A DNA stretch of 64,000 nucleotides from Psychrobacillus faecigallinarum (GCF_014836595.1 NZ_JACSQO010000006.1:141983-205982); one strand, 5' to 3'. Positions 44,847 to 56,758 are shown, numbered from the stretch's first letter. Translations and numbers: made by a program. The notes: generated by a model not told the origin, from the letters alone.

Positions 44847-45245
44847 ATGACAATGTCAGATCCAATTGCAGATATGCTAACACGCATTCGTAATGCTAAC
44901 ATGGTTCGTCACGAGAAATTAGAAATTCCTGCTTCAAACTTGAAAAAGGAAATCGCTGAAATTTTAAAACGCGAAGGTTTCATCCGTGACGTTGAATATG
45001 TAGAAGATAGCAAACAAGGAATCATCCGTATCTTCTTAAAATATGGTCAAAACGACGAGCGCGTTATCACTGGTTTGAAACGTATTTCAAAACCTGGTCT
45101 ACGCGTTTACGCTAAAACAAACGAAGTGCCTAAAGTATTGAACGGTTTAGGAATTGCTTTAGTTTCTACTTCAAATGGTTTATTAACAGATAAAGAAGCT
45201 CGCGCTAAACAAGTTGGCGGAGAAATCGTAGCTTACGTTTGGTAA
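44847..45245 (+). CDS. rpsH: Ribosomal protein S8
   Basis: 132 residues, [19 protein letters not shown] at the start and [13 protein letters not shown] near the end. ATG after GGAAGGAGG. In E. coli S8 represses the spc operon; not shown here. Confidence 0.97.
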   Translation: MTMSDPIADMLTRIRNANMVRHEKLEIPASNLKKEIAEILKREGFIRDVEYVEDSKQGIIRIFLKYGQNDERVITGLKRISKPGLRVYAKTNEVPKVLNGLGIALVSTSNGLLTDKEARAKQVGGEIVAYVW

Positions 45246-45275
45246 TAATCAACAAACGAATGGAGGTGCAACAAA

Positions 45276-45815
45276 ATGTCTCGAGTAGGTAAAAAACCAA
45301 TAGAGGTTCCTGCTAACGTTACTGTTACAGTTAGCGCTGATAACTCAGTAGTCGTTAAAGGACCAAAAGGTGAATTAACAAATTCTTTTAACCAAGATAT
45401 CAAGATTGAACAAGAAGGTAATGTTATTACTTTAGTTCGTCCTTCAGATTCTAAAGAACACCGTACAATCCATGGCACAACTCGTGCTTTATTAGCAAAC
45501 ATGATTACTGGTGTTTCTGAAGGATTTGCACGTGGACTTGAATTAGTTGGGGTTGGTTACCGTGCACAATTACAAGGTAAGAAACTTGTACTTAACGTAG
45601 GGTACTCTCATCCAGTTGAATTCACTCCTGAAGATGGACTTGAAGTTGAAGTTCCTTCTAATACAAAAGTTATCGTTCGCGGTATTAACAAAGAACGCGT
45701 TGGTGCATTAGCATCTAACATCCGTCAAGTTCGCCCACCTGAGCCTTATAAAGGTAAAGGTATTCGCTATGAAGGTGAAGTTGTACGCCGCAAAGAAGGT
45801 AAAACAGGTAAATAA
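45276..45815 (+). CDS. rplF: Ribosomal protein L6
   Basis: 179 residues, two similar alpha/beta domains; C-terminal [14 protein letters not shown] signature. Close to the factor-binding site. ATG after GGAGGTG. Confidence 0.97.
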   Translation: MSRVGKKPIEVPANVTVTVSADNSVVVKGPKGELTNSFNQDIKIEQEGNVITLVRPSDSKEHRTIHGTTRALLANMITGVSEGFARGLELVGVGYRAQLQGKKLVLNVGYSHPVEFTPEDGLEVEVPSNTKVIVRGINKERVGALASNIRQVRPPEPYKGKGIRYEGEVVRRKEGKTGK

Positions 45816-45845
45816 TGCATTGCGCATTAGAAAGGAGTGACTACT

Positions 45846-46205
45846 GTGATTACGAAACAAGACAAAAATCAAGTTCGTAAGAAACGTCATGCACGTGTTC
45901 GTACAAAAATCACGGGTACTACTGAACGTCCTCGTTTAAATGTATTCCGTTCTAATAAACACTTATACGCTCAACTTATTGATGATGCACAAGGTGTAAC
46001 AATCGTAAGTGCATCAACTATGGACAAAGATTTCAATGGCACAGCTGGAAACGTTGAAGCTGCTAAATTGATCGGAGAAACAATCGCTAAACGCGCTACT
46101 GAAAAGAACATTAAATCTGTTGTATTCGACCGTGGCGGTTACTTATATCATGGACGTGTTAAAGCGTTAGCTGAAGCTGCACGTGAAAACGGCTTAGAAT
46201 TTTAA
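45846..46205 (+). CDS. rplR: Ribosomal protein L18
   Basis: 119 residues from GTG 45846 (MITKQDKNQ), seven bases after AAAGGAGTG; the GTG at 45837 overlaps that site. [16 protein letters not shown] and [20 protein letters not shown] are signatures. Binds 5S rRNA with L5. Confidence 0.95.
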   Translation: MITKQDKNQVRKKRHARVRTKITGTTERPRLNVFRSNKHLYAQLIDDAQGVTIVSASTMDKDFNGTAGNVEAAKLIGETIAKRATEKNIKSVVFDRGGYLYHGRVKALAEAARENGLEF

Positions 46206-46226
46206 GAAGAAGGAGGGACATATTTC

Positions 46227-46727
46227 ATGCGTGGTATTGACCCAAACAAACTTGAACTTGAAGAACGCGTAGTAACAATTAATCGTGTTGCTAAAGTTGT
46301 AAAAGGTGGACGTCGTTTCCGTTTTACTGCATTAGTAGTAGTTGGAGACAAAAACGGACATGTAGGATTTGGTACTGGGAAAGCTCAAGAGGTTCCAGAT
46401 GCTATCCGTAAAGCAGTTGAAGATGCGAAGAAAAACCTAATTGAAGTACCAAGAGTTGGCGGAACTACTCCTCACCAAGTAATTGGTCGCTTTGGAGCTG
46501 GATCTATTCTAGTTAAACCAGCAGCACCAGGTACTGGAGTTATCGCTGGAGGACCGGTTCGTGCGGTTCTTGAATTAGCTGGTATTACTGATATTCTTTC
46601 GAAATCACTTGGATCTAACACACCAATTAACATGGTTCGTGCTACAGTACAAGGTTTAAATCAACTAAAACGTGCTGAGGACGTTGCTAAATTACGTGGT
46701 AAATCAGTAGAAGAACTGTTAGGATAA
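46227..46727 (+). CDS. rpsE: Ribosomal protein S5
   Basis: 166 residues. N-terminal dsRNA-binding-like domain ([27 protein letters not shown]), spectinomycin-loop region VVKGGRR wild type. ATG after AAGGAGGG. Confidence 0.97.
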   Translation: MRGIDPNKLELEERVVTINRVAKVVKGGRRFRFTALVVVGDKNGHVGFGTGKAQEVPDAIRKAVEDAKKNLIEVPRVGGTTPHQVIGRFGAGSILVKPAAPGTGVIAGGPVRAVLELAGITDILSKSLGSNTPINMVRATVQGLNQLKRAEDVAKLRGKSVEELLG

Positions 46728-46741
46728 GGGGGGAAATTACA

Positions 46742-46924
46742 ATGGCAACTAAATTAGAAATCACCCTTACTAAAAGCTTGATTGGTGCAAAACCAAATCA
46801 ACGCAAAACAGCAGAAGCTCTTGGATTACGTAAACTTCATCAAACAGTTGAGCACCAAGACAACGCCGCTATCCGCGGAATGGTTGGCAAAGTAGCTCAC
46901 TTAGTAACTTTGAAAGAAATTTAA
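46742..46924 (+). CDS. rpmD: Ribosomal protein L30
   Basis: 60 residues, [22 protein letters not shown] signature start region. ATG after AGGGGGG. Confidence 0.96.
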   Translation: MATKLEITLTKSLIGAKPNQRKTAEALGLRKLHQTVEHQDNAAIRGMVGKVAHLVTLKEI

Positions 46925-46956
46925 GGTTTATTTTAAGAATAAGGAGGTGCCACCAT

Positions 46957-47397
46957 ATGAAACTTCATGAGTTAAAACCAGCAGAAGGATCTCGCTCTAC
47001 ACGTAACCGCGTAGGTCGTGGTATCGGTTCTGGTAATGGTAAAACTGCAGGTAGAGGTCATAAAGGTCAGAATTCTCGTTCAGGCGGAGGAGTACGTCCA
47101 GGATTTGAAGGGGGTCAAAACCCTTTATTCCGTCGTTTACCAAAACGTGGATTTACTAACATCAACCGTAAAGAATATGCAATTGTGAACCTTGACACAT
47201 TAAATCGTTTCGAAGAAGGCACAGAAGTTACACCTGCTCTATTGATTGAAACAGGTGTTGTGAGTAGTGAAAAATCTGGTATTAAGATCTTAGGTAATGG
47301 AACTCTTGAGAAGAAACTATCAGTAAAAGCTCACAAATTCTCTGCGACAGCAAAAGAAGCAATCGAGAATGCTGGCGGACAAACTGAGGTGGTTTAA
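46957..47397 (+). CDS. rplO: Ribosomal protein L15
   Basis: 146 residues. Glycine/arginine-rich N-terminal extension ([20 protein letters not shown]) reaching into rRNA. Stop overlaps the secY start by one base (TTTAATG), which couples their translation. Confidence 0.97.
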   Translation: MKLHELKPAEGSRSTRNRVGRGIGSGNGKTAGRGHKGQNSRSGGGVRPGFEGGQNPLFRRLPKRGFTNINRKEYAIVNLDTLNRFEEGTEVTPALLIETGVVSSEKSGIKILGNGTLEKKLSVKAHKFSATAKEAIENAGGQTEVV

Positions 47398-48689
47398 TGT
47401 TTCAGACAATCTCCAACTTTATGCGTGTGAGAGATATTCGAAATAAAATCATTTTTACCTTATTGATGCTAATCGTGTTTCGTATTGGGACATTTGTTCC
47501 AGTACCTCACGTTAATGCAGATGCGTTAAAGCAAACCGATGAATTAGGTTTGATTGGTTTCTTAAATACATTTGGTGGTGGAGCACTTGCTAACTTCTCT
47601 ATTTTAGCAATGGGTATCATGCCATATATTACAGCATCAATCATCGTTCAGTTGTTACAAATGGACGTTGTTCCGAAGTTTACAGAGTGGGCAAAACAAG
47701 GTGAAGTCGGAAGACGGAAGCTTGCTCAATTTACTCGTTACTTCACAATTGTTTTAGCTTTTATACAAGCGATTGCTATGTCATATGGGTTTAACCAAAT
47801 GTATAGCGGTTCTTTGATAAAAGATGAAGGAATCATGACCTACTTAACCATCGCAATCGTATTAACTGCAGGTACTGCATTCTTAATGTGGTTAGGTGAG
47901 CAAATCACCTCTAAAGGCGTGGGTAATGGTATTTCCGTGATTATCTTCGCAGGGATTGTTGCAGCTATTCCAAACGGTATAAACCAATTGTATGCTCAAC
48001 AAATTCAAGATGCTGGTGATGCTTTATTCATCAACATCGTGATTATTATCTTGCTTTTATTGGCAATCATTGCTGTTACAGTAGGAGTTATTTACGTTCA
48101 ACAAGCGTTGCGTAAAATTCCTATTCAATATGCAAAACGTGTTGCGGGCTCTTCTCAAACTGGAGGTCAACAAACACATTTACCTTTAAAAGTTAATGCT
48201 GCGGGAGTTATCCCAGTAATCTTTGCATCTGCGTTCCTTATGGCTCCGCAGTCTATCATTTTGTTCTTTGGTGAGAACAAAACGACAGAATTTATTAGAA
48301 ATATGTTAGATTACACTCAGCCAGTAGGTATGATCATTTATGTTGCTTTGATAGCTGCCTTTACATATTTCTATGCGTTCATTCAGGTGAACCCGGAAAA
48401 TGTAGCAGACAACTTGAAAAAGCAAGGTGCGTATATTCCAGGTATCCGTCCGGGGATAAACACACAAAATTACTTAACAAGCGTCTTATACCGTTTAACA
48501 TTTGTAGGTGCTATTTTCTTAGCAGTAATCTCTATTATGCCATTATTATTTGTAAAGTTTGCTGGTTTACCACAATCTATACAAATTGGCGGAACAAGTC
48601 TGCTAATCATTGTTGGGGTAGCCCTTGAAACAATGAAACAATTAGAATCGCAATTAGTTAAACGTCACTATAAAGGCTTTATGAAATAA
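47397..48689 (+). CDS. secY: SecY protein-translocation channel
   Basis: 430 residues, ten membrane helices. First helix and plug region IGTFVPVPHVNADAL, later NPENVADNLKKQGAYIPGIRPG cytosolic loop that contacts SecA and ribosome. Partner of SecE (15323). Confidence 0.97.
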   Translation: MFQTISNFMRVRDIRNKIIFTLLMLIVFRIGTFVPVPHVNADALKQTDELGLIGFLNTFGGGALANFSILAMGIMPYITASIIVQLLQMDVVPKFTEWAKQGEVGRRKLAQFTRYFTIVLAFIQAIAMSYGFNQMYSGSLIKDEGIMTYLTIAIVLTAGTAFLMWLGEQITSKGVGNGISVIIFAGIVAAIPNGINQLYAQQIQDAGDALFINIVIIILLLLAIIAVTVGVIYVQQALRKIPIQYAKRVAGSSQTGGQQTHLPLKVNAAGVIPVIFASAFLMAPQSIILFFGENKTTEFIRNMLDYTQPVGMIIYVALIAAFTYFYAFIQVNPENVADNLKKQGAYIPGIRPGINTQNYLTSVLYRLTFVGAIFLAVISIMPLLFVKFAGLPQSIQIGGTSLLIIVGVALETMKQLESQLVKRHYKGFMK

Positions 48690-48695
48690 TGTCGG

Positions 48696-49408
<713 letters not shown>

Positions 49409-49444
49409 GAGCCCGGTGCCCGTCGCAGACGACTGAATATCCGG

Positions 49445-49790
49445 GTAGTATGCAAAGAACGTAAACGTTTTTTTCGAGAGCTGCAAAAGCATATTGCGCC
49501 CGGTATACGAACTGGATGAACTTGAAATGTGTTAACAGCGAGGACCCCCTAGTCCACGTGCATTTTGATTTCTGAAAGGGTATAATGGGTTTCGTGGAAA
49601 GCATTAATCGAACGGGTACTATGGAACTCATCCAACACATTCGTACGAACATGTTGACATGAGGGAGACAGGTTTCTACCAGTCAGTCTACTCGGTGGAT
49701 TGCGTTAAAACGAAACCTTACGAGTGTCTTTCGAACATCTCTCATGATTTCCAAACATATGCTTAAAACGAATAGTTTCGTTCATTTTGA
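49445..49790 (+). pseudogene. map: Decayed type I methionine aminopeptidase gene (map remnant)
   Basis: The 454-base gap between adk and infA holds no intact gene, but its fragments match Map in order. 49445-49516 reads VVCK then RELQKHIAPGIRTG before a TGA, matching the Map N-terminus (IICK ... EELKKHIKPGITT) with an internal deletion. 49575-49598 encodes KGYNGFRG, a core Map motif. A one-base shift after it then gives SI. The later sequence is too degraded to align with confidence. Map removes the initiator methionine and is essential in bacteria, so another copy should exist elsewhere. The 3' limit is approximate. Confidence 0.8.
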
Positions 49791-49862
49791 GGCTATACTA
49801 CAGCAAATTACGTTTGAATATTGATGAGAACCTGATTTGTATATAGAAGGGAGACAGGGTTG

Positions 49863-50081
49863 ATGGCGAAAGATGATGTAATTGAAGTCGAAGGAACAGT
49901 TGTTGAGACTTTGCCAAACGCGATGTTTAAGGTAGAATTAGAAAACGGTCATACGATACTTGCGCATGTATCGGGTAAAATTCGTATGCACTTTATCCGC
50001 ATTTTACCTGGAGATAAAGTCACAATTGAACTTTCTCCTTACGATTTAACTCGCGGTCGTATCACGTACCGTTTTAAATAA
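49863..50081 (+). CDS. infA: Translation initiation factor IF-1
   Basis: 72 residues from ATG 49863 after GGGAGACAGGG; an in-frame TTG directly upstream adds one residue and was rejected. S1/OB fold with [18 protein letters not shown] and [19 protein letters not shown] core. Full family length. Confidence 0.97.
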   Translation: MAKDDVIEVEGTVVETLPNAMFKVELENGHTILAHVSGKIRMHFIRILPGDKVTIELSPYDLTRGRITYRFK

Positions 50082-50118
50082 TCTTTTGCACTCCGGACTA
50101 CTAAGGAGGTTGGGTTAG

Positions 50119-50232
<114 letters not shown>

Positions 50233-50255
50233 TAAGAAGGAGGTGCACGACACAT

Positions 50256-50621
50256 ATGGCACGTATTGCTGGTGTTGACATTCCACGCGATAAACGCGTT
50301 GTTATTGCATTAACATACATTTTCGGAATTGGTAAAACTACGTCACAAAAAGTATTAGCGGAAGCTGGTATCTCTGAAGAGACTCGCGTTCGTGATCTTA
50401 CTGAAGACGAGCTAAACAAAATCCGTGAACAAATCGGTGTATACAAAGTAGAAGGTGACCTTCGTCGTGAAGTATCACTAAACATTAAACGTCTGATGGA
50501 AATCGGTTCATTCCGAGGAATCCGTCATCGTCGCGGCTTACCAGTACGCGGACAAAATACGAAGAACAATGCACGTACTCGTAAAGGTCCACGTAAAACA
50601 GTAGCTAACAAGAAAAAATAA
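50256..50621 (+). CDS. rpsM: Ribosomal protein S13
   Basis: 121 residues. [20 protein letters not shown] and the C-terminal [19 protein letters not shown] tail that touches tRNA. ATG after AAGGAGGTG. Confidence 0.97.
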   Translation: MARIAGVDIPRDKRVVIALTYIFGIGKTTSQKVLAEAGISEETRVRDLTEDELNKIREQIGVYKVEGDLRREVSLNIKRLMEIGSFRGIRHRRGLPVRGQNTKNNARTRKGPRKTVANKKK

Positions 50622-50628
50622 TCGGTAA

Positions 50629-51036
<408 letters not shown>

Positions 51037-51172
51037 TAGGTGATCCTCAATATGTTTGAGAACATCATTTATTGTACAGACTGAGGTTGTGCAACACAGC
51101 AATCAGTTAAACGATCGAATTCATGATGGAAAGAACCTATACATTCGATGTTTTGAGGGAGGGTAAATTGGA

Positions 51173-52117
51173 ATGATCGAAATTGAAAAACCAAAGATTG
51201 AAAGTGTAGAAATCAGCGAAAATGCCAAGTTTGGTAAATTTGTTGTAGAACCGCTTGAACGTGGCTATGGAAATACTTTGGGCAATTCTTTACGTCGTAT
51301 CCTTCTGTCTTCTTTACCAGGAGCCGCAGTTACTTCTATTCAAATTGATGGCGTTTTACACGAGTTTTCAACTATTGAAGGCGTAGTGGAAGATGTAGCA
51401 TCTATTATTATGAATGTGAAAAAACTAGCTCTTAAAATCTACTCTGATGAAGAAAAAGTCATAGAGATAGATGTAAAAGGAGAAGGAACTATTACAGCAG
51501 CTGACATTACTCATGACAGTGACGTGGAGATTTTAAATCCGGAGCTTTATATTGCTACAATCGGCAAAAATGGTCATTTCCGTATGCGTATGTACGCAGG
51601 GCGAGGCCGTGGCTACACTCCTGCTGATCAAAACAAACGTGAGGATCTTCCTATCGGCGTAATCCCGATCGACTCTATTTATACTCCAGTTTCACGCGTT
51701 AATTTTCAAGTGGAAAACACTCGTGTTGGACAAATGTCTAACTACGATAAATTAACTCTTGATGTGTGGACAGATGGCAGCACCGGTCCAAAAGAGGCGA
51801 TTTCGCTTGGAGCAAAAATACTAACAGAGCACTTGAACATTTTTGTAGGGATGACAGATGAGGCTCAAACTGCGGAAATCATGGTCGAAAAAGAAGAAGA
51901 TCAAAAAGAAAAAGTTTTAGAGATGACTATTGAAGAACTTGATCTTTCTGTTCGTTCTTATAACTGCTTGAAGCGTGCAGGTATTAATACAGTACTTGAA
52001 CTTGCTAGCAAGTCAGAAGACGATATGATGAAAGTAAGAAACCTTGGACGTAAATCTTTAGAAGAAGTAAGAGCTAAGTTAGATGAGCTTGGCTTAGGAT
52101 TACGTAAAGAAGACTAA
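51173..52117 (+). CDS. rpoA: RNA polymerase alpha subunit
   Basis: 314 residues. N-terminal assembly domain ([22 protein letters not shown]) and the C-terminal domain that binds UP elements and activators ([23 protein letters not shown] range, ending [16 protein letters not shown]). ATG after GAGGGAGGG. Preceded by a 136-base gap with no gene. Confidence 0.97.
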   Translation: MIEIEKPKIESVEISENAKFGKFVVEPLERGYGNTLGNSLRRILLSSLPGAAVTSIQIDGVLHEFSTIEGVVEDVASIIMNVKKLALKIYSDEEKVIEIDVKGEGTITAADITHDSDVEILNPELYIATIGKNGHFRMRMYAGRGRGYTPADQNKREDLPIGVIPIDSIYTPVSRVNFQVENTRVGQMSNYDKLTLDVWTDGSTGPKEAISLGAKILTEHLNIFVGMTDEAQTAEIMVEKEEDQKEKVLEMTIEELDLSVRSYNCLKRAGINTVLELASKSEDDMMKVRNLGRKSLEEVRAKLDELGLGLRKED

Positions 52118-52170
52118 GCGATTTTTGATATAGCTAGATATGAACTATTCACCAAAGGAGGGAAACATCC

Positions 52171-52551
52171 ATGGGTTACAGAAAACTTGGACGTACAAGT
52201 TCTCAACGTAAGGCGATGTTACGTGACTTAACAACTGACCTAATTATTCATGAGCGTCTTCAAACAACTGAAGCACGTGCAAAAGAATTACGTTCTGTTG
52301 TTGAAAAAATGATCACTTTAGGTAAACGCGGAGACTTGCACGCTCGTCGTCAAGCAGCTGCATACATTCGTCGTGAAGTAGTTACTACTACTGATGAAGA
52401 AGGCGAAGAATCAACAACTTTTGCTTTGCAAAAATTGTTTGATGATGTAGCACCACGTTATGCAGATCGCCAAGGCGGTTATACTCGTATTATGAAAGTT
52501 GGACCTCGTCGCGGAGACGGAGCACCAGTTGTAGTAATTGAGTTAGTTTAA
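52171..52551 (+). CDS. rplQ: Ribosomal protein L17
   Basis: 126 residues, slightly longer than the 120 of B. subtilis because of an acidic insert ([11 protein letters not shown]) around residue 72. [20 protein letters not shown] start. Last gene of the ribosomal cluster, before a terminator. Confidence 0.96.
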   Translation: MGYRKLGRTSSQRKAMLRDLTTDLIIHERLQTTEARAKELRSVVEKMITLGKRGDLHARRQAAAYIRREVVTTTDEEGEESTTFALQKLFDDVAPRYADRQGGYTRIMKVGPRRGDGAPVVVIELV

Positions 52552-52599
52552 TTTAATGGATCAGTCGTTTATTCGATTGCTAAGTTAAAATTCAAAGCT

Positions 52600-52639
52600 G
52601 AAGAGGGATGTTGGTGTTGCTACCACCCTCTTCTTTTTT
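52600..52639 (+). terminator. Intrinsic terminator after rplQ
   Basis: Stem GAAGAGGG / CCCTCTTC with an inner TGGT/ACCA pairing and a run of six T. Ends the S10-spc-alpha transcript. Confidence 0.88.
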
Positions 52640-52705
52640 CAAACAGATTTATACGACATTATAAAAGCTGAGTGTTATGATGAGCGGACTTTCATTAGTA
52701 GCGTC

Positions 52706-52808
52706 TCGTCTAGCTCTACGCACCTCATTTTCTGACTGGTCTTGAGCAACCAGTCTAGAAATAAGTTATAGAAGAGCGCATTTCTCCAAATGAGGTGCGC
52801 GCTTTTTT
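52706..52808 (+). repeat. Structured intergenic repeat element (copy 2)
   Basis: Outer 12-bp stem CGCACCTCATTT (52719-52730) / AAATGAGGTGCG (52788-52799) enclosing a second hairpin GACTGGT / ACCAGTC (52734-52740 with 52749-52755), ending GCGCTTTTTT. The left edge CGTCTAGCTC and right edge GAGGTGCGCGCTTTT parallel the element at 4581-4690. It can act as a second terminator. The rest of the gap up to ecfA1 shows nothing further that I can support. Confidence 0.6.
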
Positions 52809-52875
52809 AATTTGTCTATAAATTTGTTAATATGGAGTTAAGCTGAGCAGAGTTTAGTTAAGGGAGGTTAAGGGC

Positions 52876-53724
52876 ATGAAAGCAGAAATTATTTCCTTAC
52901 AGGATGTAACATATACCTATTCCGAAGAAAATACTAATATCAAACCCGCAATACATAATGTGTCATTTTCTATAGGTGAAAGCGAATGGGTTGCTATTGT
53001 AGGTCACAATGGATCTGGTAAATCCACGTTAGCCCGATTAATGAATGGTCTTCTATTTCCTCAGAAGGGAAAGGTGCGTATTTTTGGTGAGACGTTAACG
53101 ATGGAAAATCTTTGGGAAACTAGATCGAAAATGGGCATGGTATTTCAAAACCCCGATAACCAATTCGTTGGGGCTACTGTCCAGGACGATGTAGCATTTG
53201 CCCTAGAGAATAATGGGATCCCCTTTGAGGAAATGGTAGAACGAGTACGACGATCATTAGCAAAGGTCAATATGCAGGATTTTATGAATAGCGAGCCACA
53301 TCATCTGTCAGGTGGCCAAAAGCAAAGGGTTGCTATAGCGGGTGCTATTGCGATGCAGCCACGCATTTTATTGTTAGATGAAGCAACCTCCATGCTAGAT
53401 CCGCAAGGGAAGGAAGAGGTGCTGTCAACGGTTCGTCAGCTAAGAGAAGAAACGGATCTGACGGTTATCTCCATAACGCACGATTTAGAGGAAACCTTGC
53501 TTGCAGATAGAGTTATTATGATGAATCAGGGTGAGAAATATGTAGAGGATACTCCAAAAGGTATTTTCGAGCGTGGGCAAGAATTAGTGGACTTAGGTTT
53601 AGATTTGCCATTTGCGATGAAAATGTCCAAGCTTATAAAAGCTCAAGGGATATCCCTAATCGCAGAACATATGTCAGAAGAAGAGTTGGTGAACGATTTA
53701 TGGACATCACACTTCAACAAGTAA
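52876..53724 (+). CDS. ecfA1: ECF transporter energy-coupling ATPase A1
   Basis: 282 residues. Walker A GHNGSGKST, Q loop FQNPDNQF, signature LSGGQKQR, Walker B ILLLDEATSMLD. With EcfA2 and EcfT forms the shared module that powers uptake of vitamins and metals through interchangeable S components encoded elsewhere. ATG after AAGGGAGG; 25-base overlap with ecfA2. Confidence 0.95.
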   Translation: MKAEIISLQDVTYTYSEENTNIKPAIHNVSFSIGESEWVAIVGHNGSGKSTLARLMNGLLFPQKGKVRIFGETLTMENLWETRSKMGMVFQNPDNQFVGATVQDDVAFALENNGIPFEEMVERVRRSLAKVNMQDFMNSEPHHLSGGQKQRVAIAGAIAMQPRILLLDEATSMLDPQGKEEVLSTVRQLREETDLTVISITHDLEETLLADRVIMMNQGEKYVEDTPKGIFERGQELVDLGLDLPFAMKMSKLIKAQGISLIAEHMSEEELVNDLWTSHFNK

Positions 53725-54575
53725 GCTATGCTTATGCAAAAGATACCCCTTTTGAAAAAAAGGCCTTGTTTGATGTGGATTTGAATATACCTTCTGGCTC
53801 TTATCAAGCTATTATAGGGCACACTGGCTCAGGAAAGTCTACTGTGTTGCAGCATTTGAATGCCTTATTAAAGCCTACGGAAGGTACCGTTAGGATAGGA
53901 GAGATAGAGGTCCAAGGTAAAAAGAAAAATAAACAATTGCGTGCAGTGCGCCAAAAAGTAGGCATAGTGTTTCAATTTCCAGAGCATCAGTTGTTTGACG
54001 AAACAGTACTCAAGGACATTATGTTTGGTCCTATGAACTATGGTGTACCAGAGGCTGAAGCTAAGGCACGTGCAGTAGAATTGGTTAAGCTACTAGGATT
54101 ACCTGAAGAGGTCATGGAAAAATCTCCATTTGACTTATCTGGTGGCCAAATGAGACGCGTCGCTATAGCAGGAGTTCTAGCCATGAACCCAGAAGTCCTA
54201 GTACTGGATGAGCCGACCGCTGGTTTAGATCCAAGGGGTCGTAAGGAAATCATGGACCTCTTTTATCGCATTCATCAAGAGAAGGGAATAACGACTATCC
54301 TCGTGACGCACAGCATGGAAGATGCAGCTAGATACGCAGATCGAATAGCAATCATGTATAGAGGGAAATGTGTGTTGCAAGGCACTCCGGAAGAGGTTTT
54401 TGAAAATGAAACTCGTTTAAAAGATTATCAGTTGGAGCTGCCACAAACAGTAAAGTTTCAAAGGAAATTAGAACAAATGATGGGCAGAAGGCTACCGATT
54501 CTCTGTTTAACAGAGGAAGTATTGGCGATAGAAATGGCGCACCTGTTAAAAAAGGGGTGTGAGGACGAATGTTAG
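53700..54575 (+). CDS. ecfA2: ECF transporter energy-coupling ATPase A2
   Basis: 291 residues. Walker A GHTGSGKST, Q loop FQFPEHQLF, signature LSGGQMRR, Walker B VLVLDEPTAGLD. Starts inside ecfA1 and overlaps ecfT by seven bases, so the three subunits are translationally coupled. Confidence 0.95.
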   Translation: MDITLQQVSYAYAKDTPFEKKALFDVDLNIPSGSYQAIIGHTGSGKSTVLQHLNALLKPTEGTVRIGEIEVQGKKKNKQLRAVRQKVGIVFQFPEHQLFDETVLKDIMFGPMNYGVPEAEAKARAVELVKLLGLPEEVMEKSPFDLSGGQMRRVAIAGVLAMNPEVLVLDEPTAGLDPRGRKEIMDLFYRIHQEKGITTILVTHSMEDAARYADRIAIMYRGKCVLQGTPEEVFENETRLKDYQLELPQTVKFQRKLEQMMGRRLPILCLTEEVLAIEMAHLLKKGCEDEC

Positions 54576-55366
54576 AAAAAATGATTTTTGGTCGTTACAT
54601 ACCTGGGGATTCATTAATTCACCGCTTAGATGCCAGAGCTAAATTAATCTTTGTTTTCTTATTTATCGCCGTGGTTTTCATCGCGAATAATTGGATCACA
54701 TATGGAATATTGGTGTTATTTACTTTTTTAATAATCCGTATGTCAAAAATAAGATTATACTTTCTAATCAATGGTTTAAAACCTGTCGTTTTTTTGATAA
54801 TCTTTACATTCTTATTGCATATAATTTTCACTCGAGAGGGCGCTCTTATTTTTGAATGGAAGTTTATAAAAATCTATGAGGAGGGTTTGAAGCAGGGGAT
54901 ATTCATATCTATCCGTTTCTTCGTACTCGTTATACTAACATCCATTTTAACGCTCACTACAACGCCTATATCGATTACTGATGCTTTAGAGATACTTCTG
55001 AACCCCTTAAAGAAATGGAAGCTCCCAGTGCATGAATTAGCGCTTATGATGTCAATCTCCTTAAGGTTCATCCCAACACTTATGGATGAAACTGATAAGA
55101 TTATGAAAGCGCAGATGGCCAGAGGGTCGGATATGACTTCAGGAAGTATGAAAGAGCGAATGAATGCTATTGTGCCGTTGCTGATTCCGCTATTTGTGAG
55201 TGCTTTTAAACGAGCTGAGGATTTGGCGACAGCTATGGAGGTTCGCGGCTATAAAGGTGGCGAAGGTAGAACAAGATATCGCAAGCTAGAGTGGAGGAAA
55301 AAGGATACGGCAATTCTAGTTGTACTTGTCCTTTTAGCAGTTATACTTGTTTATTTTAGACAGTAA
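54569..55366 (+). CDS. ecfT: ECF transporter transmembrane subunit T
   Basis: 265 residues, several membrane helices in the N-terminal half and near the end, with the two coupling-helix motifs containing ARG (QMARGSDM) and the related MEVRGYKGG. These helices contact the EcfA1/A2 dimer. Substrate specificity depends on S subunits not in this window. Confidence 0.95.
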   Translation: MLEKMIFGRYIPGDSLIHRLDARAKLIFVFLFIAVVFIANNWITYGILVLFTFLIIRMSKIRLYFLINGLKPVVFLIIFTFLLHIIFTREGALIFEWKFIKIYEEGLKQGIFISIRFFVLVILTSILTLTTTPISITDALEILLNPLKKWKLPVHELALMMSISLRFIPTLMDETDKIMKAQMARGSDMTSGSMKERMNAIVPLLIPLFVSAFKRAEDLATAMEVRGYKGGEGRTRYRKLEWRKKDTAILVVLVLLAVILVYFRQ

Positions 55367-55380
55367 TAGGAGGTAACGGT

Positions 55381-56127
55381 ATGCGTTTAAGAGCTATCAT
55401 CAGCTATGATGGAAGTCAATTTTCTGGTTATCAGGTTCAACCGGGAAAAAGAACAGTACAGCTAGAGCTTGAACGAGTTCTACAAACAATCCATAAAGGT
55501 GAACTAGTGAAGGTAGTAGCAAGTGGTCGTACGGATGCAGGGGTGCATGCGACAGGTCAGGTAATTCATTTTGATAGTCACTTCAACTTACCTATGGATC
55601 GCTGGAGAACTGCTTTAAATGTTCAACTTCCAAAGGATATCCGAATACATTCCGTAGAAGAAGTTGCTGCAGACTTTCATGCAAGATATCATGCGGAGGG
55701 CAAAACTTATCGATACAAATGGACGCTAAATGAGATTCAGAGCCCATTTGAGCGTAATTATACTGTCCATGTGGATAGATATAAGCCTAACGTAAATTTG
55801 ATGAAGGAAGCTTCCGTACACCTTTTAGGGACGCATGATTTCTCTAGCTTCTGTGCATCTAAAACTAGTATAAAAGACTTTGTCAGAACAGTAAGGTCAA
55901 TAGATTTTGAATGGAAAGAAGACTCTAATCAGCTGCATATGGTTATCAGCGGTAATGGTTTTTTATATAACATGGTTCGAATTATTGCAGGTACTTTATG
56001 GGAAGTTGCAATAGGAAAAAAAAATGTGGACGAGCTACCAGGAATTCTTCAATCTTGCGATAGAAAAAATGCTGGTAAAACCGCGCCAGCACACGGTTTA
56101 TATCTAGAAAAAGTAGAGTATTCATGA
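55381..56127 (+). CDS. truA: tRNA pseudouridine(38-40) synthase
   Basis: 248 residues. Catalytic aspartate in GRTDAGVHATGQV; YDGSQFSGYQ at the N-terminus. Converts U38-U40 of the anticodon arm to pseudouridine. ATG after AGGAGG, 14 bases after ecfT. Confidence 0.96.
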   Translation: MRLRAIISYDGSQFSGYQVQPGKRTVQLELERVLQTIHKGELVKVVASGRTDAGVHATGQVIHFDSHFNLPMDRWRTALNVQLPKDIRIHSVEEVAADFHARYHAEGKTYRYKWTLNEIQSPFERNYTVHVDRYKPNVNLMKEASVHLLGTHDFSSFCASKTSIKDFVRTVRSIDFEWKEDSNQLHMVISGNGFLYNMVRIIAGTLWEVAIGKKNVDELPGILQSCDRKNAGKTAPAHGLYLEKVEYS

Positions 56128-56162
56128 TGTAGCAACTTTTCCAGGTGTTTATGGAAAAATAC

Positions 56163-56191
56163 TTGACTATTAACAGTGTGTGGGTTATGAT
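56163..56191 (+). promoter_or_regulatory. Sigma-A promoter of rplM-rpsI
   Basis: TTGACT, 17-base spacer, TATGAT, 107 bases before rplM. Confidence 0.7.
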
Positions 56192-56197
56192 GATGTA

Positions 56198-56262
56198 TGG
56201 TATTTTCATTAACCCCACAATATAAGCCCCGAAACTTATTGGTATGAGGATATAGAAAATTA
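56198..56262 (+). promoter_or_regulatory. Candidate L13 leader
   Basis: Transcribed leader between the promoter and rplM, including ACCCCACAATATAAGCCCCG and a TTATTGGTATGAGG tail. Its place fits the L13 leader family described in Firmicutes, but I could not confirm the secondary structure by eye. Confidence 0.4.
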
Positions 56263-56298
56263 TAGATCGATTATGATTGAATTAGGAGGACAAAATAC

Positions 56299-56736
56299 AT
56301 GCGTACAACATTCATGGCTAAAGGTCACGAAGTAGAACGTAAATGGTTAGTTATCGACGCTGAAGGCCAAACTCTTGGTCGTCTTGCTTCTGAAGTAGCA
56401 GCTATTTTACGTGGAAAAAACAAACCAACTTTCACACCGAACGTTGACACTGGTGATCACGTGATCATCATCAATGCAGAAAAAATTCATTTAACTGGGA
56501 ACAAGTTAAATGACAAAATTTACTACCGTCACACTCAATTTGCTGGTGGACTTAAACAACGTACTGCTTTAGAAATGCGTACTAAGTACCCAACAAAAAT
56601 GATCGAATTAGCGATCAAAGGAATGCTTCCTAAAAACACTTTAGGTCGTCAAATGTTCGGAAAACTTCACGTTTACGCTGGAGCAGAACATCCACATGCA
56701 GCACAACAACCAGAAGCTTATGAGCTTCGCGGATAA
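56299..56736 (+). CDS. rplM: Ribosomal protein L13
   Basis: 145 residues, family length. [20 protein letters not shown] and [17 protein letters not shown] signatures. ATG after TTAGGAGG. Operon with rpsI, 22 bases downstream. Confidence 0.97.
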   Translation: MRTTFMAKGHEVERKWLVIDAEGQTLGRLASEVAAILRGKNKPTFTPNVDTGDHVIIINAEKIHLTGNKLNDKIYYRHTQFAGGLKQRTALEMRTKYPTKMIELAIKGMLPKNTLGRQMFGKLHVYAGAEHPHAAQQPEAYELRG

Positions 56737-56758
56737 TAATTAAGAGGAGGACATACAC

